This document shows, in pieces, positions 16,382 through 22,073 of a DNA stretch of 26,419 bases; position 1 is the first letter of the stretch, and each line of letters opens with the position of its first letter. The position numbers and the translations under genes were made by a program. The notes beneath the pieces are model-generated. The model did not search any database, had not been told where the DNA came from, and saw only the letters and a program-made list of their open reading frames with translations. Origin of the DNA: DRGT01 sp035685445 (GTDB lineage: Archaea > Thermoproteota > Nitrososphaeria > Nitrososphaerales > Nitrosopumilaceae); NCBI GenBank assembly GCA_035685445.1, contig DASSAK010000056.1:1-26419 (forward strand), in the 5' to 3' direction.

Positions 16382-16564
16382 TCAACGCGATTTAATCTCC
16401 TTACATTCAGTCATATTCATCAAAGACAGGTACATCCTTGATTCTAGGCATATTGAGCATTTTACAATTGAAATACCATCACTGTTTGGCAACAATGCAA
16501 ATTTGTGGTTGCCATACTTGTAGTTCAATTCGTTGTCATACCAGACATCATTTACAAGTGTCAT
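16382..16564 (-). CDS. Hypothetical 60-aa protein with one CxxC
   Basis: A 60-aa frame with Trp/Tyr-rich N-terminus (NDVWYDNELNYKYGNHKF) and a single KCSICLESRMYLSL knuckle, plus Cys in TECKEI. The mixed composition looks like a real protein. The arrangement C-x2-C...C resembles half a zinc ribbon. It is on the same strand as the flanking tiny genes. Confidence 0.45.
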   Translation of the reverse strand: MTLVNDVWYDNELNYKYGNHKFALLPNSDGISIVKCSICLESRMYLSLMNMTECKEIKSR

Positions 16565-16613
16565 TTAGCCAGAATCCTGAAATGTTTTTCCATAGCACTA
16601 GTGAAATGTTTTC

Positions 16614-16751
16614 TCATGCTTGTTGACTTTCTTGAATATCTTTTTTTAATTCGTCATAGGATTCTAGATATTCCTTTTTCATTAGATTTTCAGGTTTTGT
16701 TTTATTATTTTTGTTCTTTTTTGGTATGTGCTTGGTTTTTGGTTTTGTCAT
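16614..16751 (-). CDS. Small basic protein, 45 aa
   Basis: A Lys/Asn-rich 45-aa protein. The first 20 residues are very basic (MTKPKTKHIPKKNKNNKTKP), followed by an acidic helix (KEYLESYDELKKDIQESQQA). No cysteines. It could bind nucleic acid or the ribosome; function unknown. Supported by composition, ATG start and the lack of a competing frame. Confidence 0.4.
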   Translation of the reverse strand: MTKPKTKHIPKKNKNNKTKPENLMKKEYLESYDELKKDIQESQQA

Positions 16752-16843
16752 ATCACAAGTATACTCATCTGACATATATTCTTGTTATGGTAATTTGTAG
16801 GGAATCGGAAATGCTTAAGTTTATGCAAAGATAAGAAATTGAT

Positions 16844-16912
16844 ATGAGTAAAACATCAAACAAAGCGAAAAACAGAAAAAAATCACAAGATGCAGCTAAA
16901 TTGAAAAAATAA
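16844..16912 (+). CDS. Possible 22-aa basic peptide
   Basis: ATG-started 22-codon frame, MSKTSNKAKNRKKSQDAAKL then KK and TAA. It is preceded by an AT-rich TTAAGTTTATG element 17-27 nt upstream that could be a leaderless promoter. Strongly basic like the 45-aa gene across the divergent gap. Too short to prove by sequence alone. Confidence 0.3.
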   Translation: MSKTSNKAKNRKKSQDAAKLKK

Positions 16913-17081
16913 TCCCCATTCTGAAAATTCTTAATGTAATTTCAAAATATATGCTAGTTTGAAAATTATGTATTGTTTTCCACTTTTAATCATTTTCACA
17001 AAATGTTATTCCTGCATTTTCCACCAATAATGTTCCTTTTCAATATTGTGATGAAGGAACCTATGTAAAATTTTCTTAAGC
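16913..17081. other. Intergenic stretch without recognised feature
   Basis: About 170 nt of AT-rich sequence. Only very short frames with no Cys-pair or promoter-linked start were found. Confidence 0.4.
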
Positions 17082-17267
17082 TTAATCATGTTTTCCCAAA
17101 TCCATCATGTCATCTTTTTCTTTTTTCCACACGTTACATGCAGGGCAGCGATTTGTTATTTTGCTTCCTACTTTTTTTGAGAATACGTTGCCACAATGAC
17201 TGCATACTCTCAAATCATTTAATGTAATCATTTCTTTATTTTGTTCTCCTACAATAGATTCGCTCAT
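17082..17267 (-). CDS. Zinc-ribbon protein, 61 aa (duplication copy A)
   Basis: A 61-aa zinc ribbon with knuckles VCSHCGNVF and RCPACNVW. The core, from ITLNDLRVCSHCGN to NVWKKE, is nearly identical to the 41-aa gene at 20622-20747, which lacks the first 13 residues. The ATG overlaps the TGA of the upstream C2H2 gene (ATGA). Last gene of the minus-strand mini-operon of copy A. Confidence 0.75.
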   Translation of the reverse strand: MSESIVGEQNKEMITLNDLRVCSHCGNVFSKKVGSKITNRCPACNVWKKEKDDMMDLGKHD

Positions 17268-17362
17268 TTCTTTAAATGGGTTTTTTCATGGGCAAGTACA
17301 TTCCCTATATCATCCGAATTTCCTTGCCAATGAAAATTACAGTTTTTACAATTATATTTCAT
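17264..17362 (-). CDS. Single C2H2 zinc-finger peptide, 32 aa (copy A)
   Basis: MKYNCKNCNFHWQGNSDD, then a helix ending HEKTH: a CxxC...HxxxH classical zinc finger as the whole protein. The start at 17362 matches the first residue shared with copy B (20879). A longer in-frame ATG at 17413 would add 17 Lys-rich residues but overlaps the upstream gene more. Likely a nucleic-acid or protein binding finger. Confidence 0.7.
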   Translation of the reverse strand: MKYNCKNCNFHWQGNSDDIGNVLAHEKTHLKK

Positions 17363-17471
17363 TTTCTTCCCAGGTTCTTTTTGTTTTTGATGCTTTGGAT
17401 GTTTTTCCGTCATCAATTACATTGGCATTACAAAAACCAAGTTTCAGCTTTGTGATTAGTTTTCTAAACAT
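17352..17471 (-). CDS. Small basic protein MFRKLITKLKLG, 39 aa (copy A)
   Basis: First gene of the minus mini-operon. The N-terminal amphipathic basic helix MFRK(L/I)ITKLKLG is conserved with copy B (20881-20997), while the rest has diverged. A TATA box (TATATAT, 17500-17494) lies 22 nt before the ATG. Function unknown; conservation in both copies supports it as coding. Confidence 0.6.
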   Translation of the reverse strand: MFRKLITKLKLGFCNANVIDDGKTSKASKTKRTWEENEI

Positions 17472-17493
17472 GCTATTATAACGGCTATCTTGG

Positions 17494-17500
17494 ATATATA
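17494..17500 (-). promoter_or_regulatory. TATA box, minus mini-operon, copy A
   Basis: TATATAT, 22 nt upstream of the ATG at 17471, indicating a leaderless transcript. The counterpart in copy B has nearly the same spacing. Confidence 0.6.
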
Positions 17501-17572
17501 CTCGCGTAATTGCTTAATTTCATGCCTAATTTTCAATATATTTTTTTATGATCTATAGACTTGAATACGTAG

Positions 17573-17581
17573 ATATATATT
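17573..17581 (+). promoter_or_regulatory. TATA box, plus mini-operon, copy A
   Basis: ATATATATT, 22 nt upstream of the ATG at 17604. Conserved in copy B (21099-21105). The downstream CTATATAGAT just before the ATG is identical in both copies. Confidence 0.6.
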
Positions 17582-17603
17582 AGCGATAAGTAACTATATA
17601 GAT

Positions 17604-17738
17604 ATGGGAAATACAGAAAATAAACCAACATTGCCAAAAGTTACTACAGTAACGGCAGACAGTGACACAAAAAAAGAAGAACATAAAAAAGAAGAACATA
17701 AAAAAGAAGAACCCAAAAAAGAGGAACCCTCTTCTTAG
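17604..17738 (+). CDS. Lys/Glu-repeat protein, 44 aa (copy A)
   Basis: N-terminal MGNTENKPTLPKVTTVTADS, then tandem KKEEH, KKEEH, KKEEP, KKEEP units and a terminal SS. It will be disordered or a single charged helix. The copy B homologue (21129-21245) has fewer units, so the repeat number is changing by slippage or unequal exchange. First gene of the plus mini-operon. Function unknown. Confidence 0.65.
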   Translation: MGNTENKPTLPKVTTVTADSDTKKEEHKKEEHKKEEPKKEEPSS

Positions 17739-17770
17739 GTTTTGATAACATTTTTCCTTTGAGTTAAAAT

Positions 17771-17890
17771 ATGAATGATTATACATGTACCTGTAATTGT
17801 GGATGCGAGAATCCTTCTGGGGATTATATTTGTTATAATTGTGTGATTGGCTTGTGTAAGATTGGAATGAAAAAAATGGTGATTGCATAA
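17771..17890 (+). CDS. Cys-rich 39-aa protein (copy A)
   Basis: MNDYTCTCNCGCENPSGDYI then CYNCVIGLCKIGMKK. Seven cysteines in CxCxCxC...CxxC...C order suggest a compact metal cluster. Six of the seven ligand positions plus the flanks are kept in copy B (21278-21397), where most changes lie between the Cys, which points to selection for protein function. Next gene starts directly after the TAA. Confidence 0.7.
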   Translation: MNDYTCTCNCGCENPSGDYICYNCVIGLCKIGMKKMVIA

Positions 17891-17998
17891 ATGTTAAAGC
17901 TCAAACACAGCTTAAAGCAAAATTCGTCTTATCTTGTAATGATGATTGGAATAGTAGGACTTTCTATATTGTTTGCTTATTTTGGATGGGAACGATGA
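17891..17998 (+). CDS. Single-span membrane peptide, 35 aa (copy A)
   Basis: A basic N-terminus (MLKLKHSLKQNSS) followed by one hydrophobic helix (YLVMMIGIVGLSILFAYFGW). Abuts the preceding stop and overlaps the next ATG by 4 nt. The same position in copy B holds a 31-aa peptide of the same layout with little identity. Confidence 0.55.
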   Translation: MLKLKHSLKQNSSYLVMMIGIVGLSILFAYFGWER

Positions 17999-18093
17999 TC
18001 TGTAAGAATTGTAAAGTAGAACTTTATACCAAAACAAAAGAGTTTTGTTCTTTTGATTGTTTATGTACGTCCTTAAATCCAGGATCAACGTAA
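17995..18093 (+). CDS. Tiny zinc-knuckle protein, 32 aa
   Basis: MICKNCKVELYTKTKEFCSF then DCLC. The CxxC...CxxxC(xC) pattern is shared with the 36-aa (21738) and 33-aa (21933) proteins and the 35-aa one at 20346, so this is a local paralogue family resembling MYM/TRASH-type treble-clef knuckles. Starts in an ATGATGA overlap with the membrane peptide. Confidence 0.6.
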   Translation: MICKNCKVELYTKTKEFCSFDCLCTSLNPGST

Positions 18094-18100
18094 ATATATT

Positions 18101-18202
18101 ATGAATACTTTATGTGGTTCAAAAGTTTGTTCTGATTGTAAAAGAATGAATTGTCAAAATGGATGCACATGTGATTGCCATTGGCCTGGTAGAAGGTATT
18201 AA
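18101..18202 (+). CDS. Cys-rich 33-aa protein
   Basis: MNTLCGSKVCSDCKRMNCQN then GCTCDCHWPGRRY. Seven cysteines and one His in 33 residues, metallothionein-like density. Seven nt after the previous stop and 2 nt before the next TTG, so part of the same operon. No copy B equivalent is seen. Confidence 0.55.
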   Translation: MNTLCGSKVCSDCKRMNCQNGCTCDCHWPGRRY

Positions 18203-18204
18203 TT

Positions 18205-18333
18205 TTGTCATATAGAACAGTAACTCAGCAAACTTGCTCTCATGATGCCAAAGTCAAGATGCCGGGCTACAAAAACAGATTTGAGTGCACCAGATGTCAT
18301 AAATTTATTGTTTATGATCATAAAACATCTTAA
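18205..18333 (+). CDS. TTG-started zinc finger, 42 aa (copy A, plus strand)
   Basis: From TTG: MSYRTVTQQTCSHDAKVKMP, then GYKNRFECTRCHKFIVYDH. Ligands CxH and CxxC make one zinc site. The TTG is favoured over the internal ATG (18259) because the whole upstream part, including CxH, is conserved in the second copy at 20500-20619 on the opposite strand. Last gene of the plus mini-operon here. Confidence 0.65.
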   Translation: MSYRTVTQQTCSHDAKVKMPGYKNRFECTRCHKFIVYDHKTS

Positions 18334-18350
18334 AAATCATTCATTGTATT

Positions 18351-18668
18351 CTATTCCAGCGGCTTTAGCTCAACTTTTTTCTCATGGTGTCCGCAGTATG
18401 TAGAATCAAGACTCAGATACTGTCTTTTGCATTGTGGACATATCTTATAATAAGACATGTGAGTCCAGTCGATCTCCTCCCCACATTTACTGCATCTGAT
18501 TGGAATTTCCCCAATTCTGAGAGTGATGTAGCCATCACAGTTATCATTACCACATAAGAACAATTGCATCCCCATTCCTGCACCTACTATGTCCATAATC
18601 CTACTGAAAAGTGAAACGTTGGCATCATCTTTTACATCATGCGTTCTTCTCGGCTTGTACTTACTCAT
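18351..18668 (-). CDS. Zinc-ribbon protein, 105 aa
   Basis: A basic N-terminus (MSKYKPRRTHDVKDDANVSL) and a short hydrophobic stretch (IMDIVGAGMGMQLFLC) are followed by several Cys/His pairs: CGNDNC, CSKCGEE, CPQCKRQ, CGHH. This suggests two zinc ribbons. Function unknown. Convergent with the plus mini-operon (18 nt apart). Confidence 0.75.
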   Translation of the reverse strand: MSKYKPRRTHDVKDDANVSLFSRIMDIVGAGMGMQLFLCGNDNCDGYITLRIGEIPIRCSKCGEEIDWTHMSYYKICPQCKRQYLSLDSTYCGHHEKKVELKPLE

Positions 18669-18780
18669 GTTTAGTTATGTGTATTGTCTTAATTTAATCT
18701 ATATTTTTGACAAATTTCTTGTTCCATATCTTTGACCATTTCTGAAAGGGTTGATTAACATTGTACTGCTGTCAATAACA

Positions 18781-19503
18781 CTAAACATTGATTATTCCCA
18801 AATTGACCAATTCACTACCAAGACCATATCCTAATAATGCAACACCTGTTCCAAGTCCTGCCATCTCTAGCCCGCCAATTATTTTGTTTGTGTTTGCCAT
18901 TTTTGATTTGACTACACCTACAATAAATGATGTTGAAATGCTTATGCCGATTGCGATAAAAAGCGCGCCTAGCCCTGAAGTAAAAAAGAACGGCAGTATC
19001 GGCAACATTCCACCTATTAAAAATGAGACAAACATACGTACCGCGCTCTTGATTGGACTGCCAACAACTTCTAAATTCAGATTCAATTCCTCTCTGAGCA
19101 TAGTATCAAGCCATACCTTTTTGTCAGAAGTGATTTTTTCTACTATGAGATCAAGTTCTTTTCCTGAAAATCCTTTTGCTGTGTAAATGTCTACTATCTC
19201 TTTTCTTTCATCTTCTGGTTTGTTTTCAATTTCCCATTCTTCTCGGGCGATTTCGGAATTTAGTAACTGTCTTTGTGTTTTTACTGCCAAATAATTTTGA
19301 ACGGCCATGGCCTTTGCTCCAGTAAACATGCCGACCAGCGCTGCAAGGATGATGATGTTAGCTGAAAAATCAGCACCTCCTACACCTGCCGCAATACCCA
19401 ATGATGTGTTAATACCATCACCAAAACCAAATACAAAATCCCTCATTGCACTTGATTCCTTTAGATGAGGTTCTAGATGCCGTGGCTCAGATACTTCCTT
19501 CAA
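18781..19503 (-). CDS. VIT1/CCC1-family iron/manganese transporter
   Basis: A 240-aa membrane protein of the VIT family. The N-terminal membrane segment has the signature RDFVFGFGDGINTSLGIAAG. A cytoplasmic Glu-rich helical pair follows (EIAREEWEIENKPEDERKEI), the metal-binding region in VIT1 that gathers Fe(II)/Mn(II) before transport. Three further membrane segments lie in the C-terminal half. These carriers export Fe or Mn from the cytoplasm in exchange for protons. The start is TTG at 19503. Its position between the two copies of tiny metal-binding genes suggests a metal-handling theme (inference). Confidence 0.88.
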   Translation of the reverse strand: MKEVSEPRHLEPHLKESSAMRDFVFGFGDGINTSLGIAAGVGGADFSANIIILAALVGMFTGAKAMAVQNYLAVKTQRQLLNSEIAREEWEIENKPEDERKEIVDIYTAKGFSGKELDLIVEKITSDKKVWLDTMLREELNLNLEVVGSPIKSAVRMFVSFLIGGMLPILPFFFTSGLGALFIAIGISISTSFIVGVVKSKMANTNKIIGGLEMAGLGTGVALLGYGLGSELVNLGIINV

Positions 19504-19617
19504 TGATTGAACAATTCAGATGTCATATTTACAAGTCTTCGTTTCAAAGTATTGAAAATAAGAAAAATAAAGATACACCAAATTACTATTTTCATTTCTG
19601 ATTATATGAAATAATAA

Positions 19618-19731
19618 TCAAATTTTCTCTCCAAAGATTTCTTCACACTTTGGACAATAAGAAGAATGTGTCCCATTAGGCAGTTTTGTTTCTACTAATC
19701 CTATGTTGTGAAGAGGACATTTTTTCTTCAT
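19618..19731 (-). CDS. Tiny zinc ribbon, 37 aa
   Basis: MKKKCPLHNIGLVETKLPNG, then HSSYCPKCEEIFGEKI. CxxH and CxxC about 21 residues apart, a normal ribbon. Conserved-looking start and no competing frame. Confidence 0.6.
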   Translation of the reverse strand: MKKKCPLHNIGLVETKLPNGTHSSYCPKCEEIFGEKI

Positions 19732-19815
19732 TTATTAAAACCTAATAGAATTATCATGTTTCATAATTGAAGTTTTTATCAGAAAATAATTCATAATCAT
19801 ATAAAAGATCATTCG

Positions 19816-19852
19816 GGATAATCATAGTAAGATTATTCTAATCTATAATGAA
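19816..19852 (+). repeat. Interspersed 37-nt repeat, copy 3
   Basis: GGATAATCATAGTAAGATTA followed by TTCTAATCTATAATGAA. GGATAATC and GATTATTC pair in 7 of 8 positions around a loop of seven. Copies 1 and 3 also share the AAAACTAATC that follows. It lies between two minus-strand zinc-protein genes. Confidence 0.75.
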
Positions 19853-19870
19853 AAACTAATCATATAGTGC

Positions 19871-19960
19871 CTATTGGCTTTTGCATTCGCATTTTGTTTG
19901 TTGGGCAAATCTAGGATACTTGAGTTTATGACATTTCTCACAGTATAGTTGACTTGACAT
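19871..19960 (-). CDS. Tiny zinc-binding peptide, 29 aa
   Basis: MSSQLYCEKCHKLKYPRFAQ then QTKCECKSQ. CxxC and CxC in 29 residues. Very short; coding status rests on Cys pairing and similarity in style to its neighbours. Confidence 0.45.
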   Translation of the reverse strand: MSSQLYCEKCHKLKYPRFAQQTKCECKSQ

Positions 19961-20015
19961 ACATGAATATGCCTTCTCTAGTATTTACAGTATTGTTATT
20001 CATTAATCAATTGAA

Positions 20016-20249
20016 TTAATTGGTACTGACAACGTGCCCAGTGACATCAATCAAGTTACCACAGGTTTCACATTCCCAATTAGGGTCAGAATTCAGCTTA
20101 TCTGAGTTTAGAATCTTAATAGTATTGCATACCTTACATCGCATTGACGTTTTTCTTTCCGTTAATGGTCTATCTCTTTTGCATAATGGGCAATATTCTT
20201 CTTTTGAATAACGGTTAATCGGAGTTAAGCAATCATGACAATACTTCAT
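20016..20249 (-). CDS. Double zinc-ribbon protein, 77 aa
   Basis: Two ribbons in tandem: CHDCLTPINRYSKEEYCPLC in the first half, then RCKVCNTIK and WECETCGNLID in the second. Eight cysteines, as for two Zn atoms. Could be an adaptor or nucleic-acid binder; function unknown. Confidence 0.75.
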   Translation of the reverse strand: MKYCHDCLTPINRYSKEEYCPLCKRDRPLTERKTSMRCKVCNTIKILNSDKLNSDPNWECETCGNLIDVTGHVVSTN

Positions 20250-20345
20250 AGTCTTTTGTTAAATTCAGCATATTAGAATCTATCAGTATCATATGGGCTC
20301 AATCATAAAGAACTGTCCATGCAAGAATTTTCTAAGATTATGTTT

Positions 20346-20453
20346 TTACCTAATTGATTCAGAGATTTCCATTGCACATTTGGAAGAACAAGTAGCGTTA
20401 TCAAACTTATTAGCAAATTCCATTCCACAGTGAACACATTTTCGAAACATCAT
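20346..20453 (-). CDS. Tiny zinc-knuckle protein, 35 aa
   Basis: MMFRKCVHCGMEFANKFDNA then TCSSKCAMEI. CxxC...CxxxC, same layout as the 32-, 33- and 36-aa proteins at 17995, 21933 and 21738. A second ATG one codon in (20450) is equally possible. Confidence 0.6.
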   Translation of the reverse strand: MMFRKCVHCGMEFANKFDNATCSSKCAMEISESIR

Positions 20454-20499
20454 AATGTATAGTACATCTTCATAGTACTTAACTGATAATTATATGATG

Positions 20500-20619
20500 T
20501 TAATGAGGATAAACAATGAATTTATGACATCTGGTACACTCAAATCTGTTTTTGTATCCTGGCATCTTGACTTTGGCATCATGAAAGCAGGGTTGCTGAG
20601 TTACTGTTCTATATGCCAA
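20500..20619 (-). CDS. TTG-started zinc finger, 39 aa (copy B, minus strand)
   Basis: MAYRTVTQQPCFHDAKVKMP, then GYKNRFECTRCHKFIVYPH. About 85-90% identical to 18205-18333, but here it ends the minus mini-operon, 2 nt behind the 41-aa zinc ribbon. Conservation from TTG onward in both copies is the main support for that start. Confidence 0.65.
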   Translation of the reverse strand: MAYRTVTQQPCFHDAKVKMPGYKNRFECTRCHKFIVYPH

Positions 20620-20621
20620 AA

Positions 20622-20747
20622 CTATTCTTCAATCTCTTTTTTCCATACGTTACATGCAGGACAACGATTTGTTATTTTACTTCCAATCTTTTTTGAGAAT
20701 GCATTACCACAATGACTGCATACTCTCAAATCATTTAACGTGATCAT
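20622..20747 (-). CDS. Zinc-ribbon protein, 41 aa (copy B)
   Basis: MITLNDLRVCSHCGNAFSKK, then RCPACNVWKKEIEE. Near-identical to the core of 17082-17267 but without its N-terminal extension; a TAA lies in frame upstream of this ATG. Confidence 0.7.
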   Translation of the reverse strand: MITLNDLRVCSHCGNAFSKKIGSKITNRCPACNVWKKEIEE

Positions 20748-20777
20748 TTTTCTATTTTATTTCTCCACATCATAAAT

Positions 20778-20879
20778 TTAGTAATGGTTACCATGAATTT
20801 TTTCATGTGCTAGTACCGTTTCAATGTCGTCTGAATTTCCCTGCCAGTGAAAACTACAATCCTTACAACTATATTTCAT
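20778..20879 (-). CDS. Single C2H2 zinc-finger peptide, 33 aa (copy B)
   Basis: MKYSCKDCSFHWQGNSDDIE then VLAHEKIHGNHY. CxxC...HxxxH finger, clear paralogue of 17264-17362. An in-frame ATG at 20897 would add six residues. One nt separates it from the upstream stop. Confidence 0.7.
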   Translation of the reverse strand: MKYSCKDCSFHWQGNSDDIETVLAHEKIHGNHY

Positions 20880-20880
20880 T

Positions 20881-20997
20881 TTATTTCTCTCTACCATCTA
20901 GTTTCTTTTTTTCAGATTCTTCAAATGTTTTTACGTCCTCAGTTGTTTTTGTCTTACAAGAACCAAGTTTCAGCTTTGTAATGATTTTTCTAAACAT
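20881..20997 (-). CDS. Small basic protein MFRKIITKLKLG, 38 aa (copy B)
   Basis: Shares MFRK(I/L)ITKLKLG with 17352-17471, then diverges to a charged helix (VKTFEESEKKKLDGREK). A TATA box lies 20-21 nt upstream. First gene of the copy B minus mini-operon. Confidence 0.6.
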   Translation of the reverse strand: MFRKIITKLKLGSCKTKTTEDVKTFEESEKKKLDGREK

Positions 20998-21017
20998 GCT
21001 TTAGTATAACGCCATTC

Positions 21018-21027
21018 AAATATATAC
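21018..21027 (-). promoter_or_regulatory. TATA box, minus mini-operon, copy B
   Basis: GTATATATTT, ending 20 nt before the ATG at 20997. Matches the copy A promoter in sequence and spacing. Confidence 0.6.
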
Positions 21028-21098
21028 TAGCGCATTTGCTGAATTTGTGCCTAATTTTCTATATAATTTTTTGCGATCTATAAAATCAAATACGCCAG

Positions 21099-21105
21099 TA
21101 TATAT
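21099..21105 (+). promoter_or_regulatory. TATA box, plus mini-operon, copy B
   Basis: TATATAT, 23 nt before the ATG at 21129, followed by the same CTATATAGAT seen in copy A. Confidence 0.6.
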
Positions 21106-21128
21106 GAGGTGTGATTATCTATATAGAT

Positions 21129-21245
21129 ATGGAAAACACAGAAAATAAACCAACATTGCCAAAAGTTACTAATGTAACGGCAGATAGTGACACAAAAAAA
21201 GAAGAACCTAAAGAAGAACCTAAAAAAGAAGAAACCTCTTCTTAG
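21129..21245 (+). CDS. Lys/Glu-repeat protein, 38 aa (copy B)
   Basis: MENTENKPTLPKVTNVTADS then KKEEP, KEEP, KKEETSS. Fewer charge repeats than copy A. The unique N-terminal half is almost unchanged between the copies. Confidence 0.65.
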   Translation: MENTENKPTLPKVTNVTADSDTKKEEPKEEPKKEETSS

Positions 21246-21277
21246 GATTTGAAAACATTTTTCCTTTGAGTTAAAAT

Positions 21278-21397
21278 ATGAACGATTATACATGTACATG
21301 CAATTGTGGATGCAAAAGTCCCACCGGTGATTATGTTTGTCATAATTGTATGATTGGGTTATGCGCTACTGGAATGAAAAAAGTGGTAGTTGCATAA
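21278..21397 (+). CDS. Cys-rich 39-aa protein (copy B)
   Basis: MNDYTCTCNCGCKSPTGDYV then CHNCMIGLCATGMKK. All seven cysteines of copy A are kept. Spacing to the previous gene (32 nt) is identical in both copies. Confidence 0.7.
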   Translation: MNDYTCTCNCGCKSPTGDYVCHNCMIGLCATGMKKVVVA

Positions 21398-21493
21398 ATG
21401 AAACCAAGACCTAGACTAAAATATTATTCAATTTATTTAACTGGCGTTACTGCAATAATTGGTCCCATATGGGGGTTTTATTTATGGAATTGA
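21398..21493 (+). CDS. Single-span membrane peptide, 31 aa (copy B)
   Basis: MKPRPRLKYYSIYLTGVTAI then IGPIWGFYLWN. Basic N-terminus plus one membrane helix, same place as 17891-17998. Its ATG abuts the previous TAA and its end overlaps the RAM-domain gene by 10 nt. Confidence 0.55.
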   Translation: MKPRPRLKYYSIYLTGVTAIIGPIWGFYLWN

Positions 21494-21732
21494 AAAAAAA
21501 ATCTGCATATCTGTTAATTACATGCAACGTTGGCAAACTTGAAGAGGTAATGTCTCAGATTGAGAATTTAGATAGTATTAAGGAAATTCAAAAAACTCAT
21601 GGCGCATATGATATTATAGCAAAGGTTGAATCGACCACCTTGGAGCATTTACAGAAATTTATTGTCCAAAAAATCAGAACCGTAATTGATGTTAGAAGTG
21701 CCATGACACTAACGTGCAACCCAAATTTATAA
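21484..21732 (+). CDS. Stand-alone Lrp/AsnC-type RAM domain protein, 82 aa
   Basis: The RAM (AsnC C-terminal) ligand-binding fold without a DNA-binding helix-turn-helix: SAYLLITCNVGKLEEVMSQI, then IKEIQKTHGAYDIIAKVES, then a helix and VIDVRSAMTLTCN. Such single-domain proteins form decamers or mix with full Lrp regulators and bind amino acids or other small ligands. ATG 21484 is preferred over 21469, whose five extra codons lie within the preceding membrane-peptide gene. This gene takes the place of the 32-aa zinc knuckle in copy A, so it appears inserted into, or retained only in, copy B. Confidence 0.88.
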   Translation: MELKKKSAYLLITCNVGKLEEVMSQIENLDSIKEIQKTHGAYDIIAKVESTTLEHLQKFIVQKIRTVIDVRSAMTLTCNPNL

Positions 21733-21737
21733 TAATC

Positions 21738-21848
21738 ATGTTCTTAAAATGTAAAAACTGTAAAAAGGAATTTGAGTTATTTAACAGTGAATTTTGTTGC
21801 AGGCAATGCTTTGATGAGTTTTATCTTAACTCATACACAAGATATTAG
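21738..21848 (+). CDS. Tiny zinc-knuckle protein, 36 aa
   Basis: MFLKCKNCKKEFELFNSEFC then CRQCFDEFYLNS. CxxC...CCxxC. Five nt after the RAM gene; likely the counterpart of 17995-18093. Confidence 0.6.
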   Translation: MFLKCKNCKKEFELFNSEFCCRQCFDEFYLNSYTRY

Positions 21849-21932
21849 GTTGCAAAAAAGACAGGGTTGTTTTTATGAAAAATATCATAACACTTGAAAA
21901 TCATTTTGCTAAAATGAGACGGTATTGATAGT

Positions 21933-22034
21933 ATGGCAACTTGTTTGACTTGTAAAAAAGAAGTAGAGGACAAGAAAAAGGAGTTTTGCAGTATTGAATG
22001 TGCAAAAAAATTTCTTGCATTTAAAACAGAATAA
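21933..22034 (+). CDS. Tiny zinc-knuckle protein, 33 aa
   Basis: MATCLTCKKEVEDKKKEFCS then IECAKKFLAF. CxxC...CxxxC, close in layout to the 32- and 36-aa proteins. Lies 39 nt before the TFB gene. Confidence 0.6.
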   Translation: MATCLTCKKEVEDKKKEFCSIECAKKFLAFKTE

Positions 22035-22073
22035 ATTCATTAGGTTTAAGACGGTCGGCACTTCTAATAGGTA

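Larger units (their letters stand above)
17082..17998. repeat. Segmental duplication, copy A
   Basis: Divergent mini-operon block: zinc ribbon, C2H2 finger and MFRK protein on the minus strand; KKEE protein, Cys-rich 39-aa and membrane peptide on the plus strand. The matching block is 20622-21493 in the same orientation. Similarity is highest in the start of the KKEE gene, the Cys-rich gene, the zinc ribbon and the promoters. Confidence 0.8.
20622..21493. repeat. Segmental duplication, copy B
   Basis: Same six-gene order and strands as 17082-17998. The block is followed by different genes on each side: the TTG zinc finger on the minus side, RAM protein on the plus side. Confidence 0.8.

Noticed and set aside
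16505..16834. 109-aa Phe/Leu-rich plus-strand ORF that could pass as a membrane protein
   Set aside because: It is antisense to the Lys-rich 45-aa gene; the hydrophobicity follows from complementing AAA codons.
17580..17888. Phe-rich minus-strand ORF, and its twin at 21078-21299
   Set aside because: These are the complement of the KKEE and Cys-rich genes; the long Phe run is antisense of Lys/Glu codons.
20293..20430. Plus-strand ORF starting MGSIIKNCPCKNFL
   Set aside because: Largely antisense to the 35-aa zinc-knuckle gene; only the first CPC is metal-like.
21875..21928. 17-codon frame between the zinc knuckles
   Set aside because: No Cys pair, no promoter and no paralogue.
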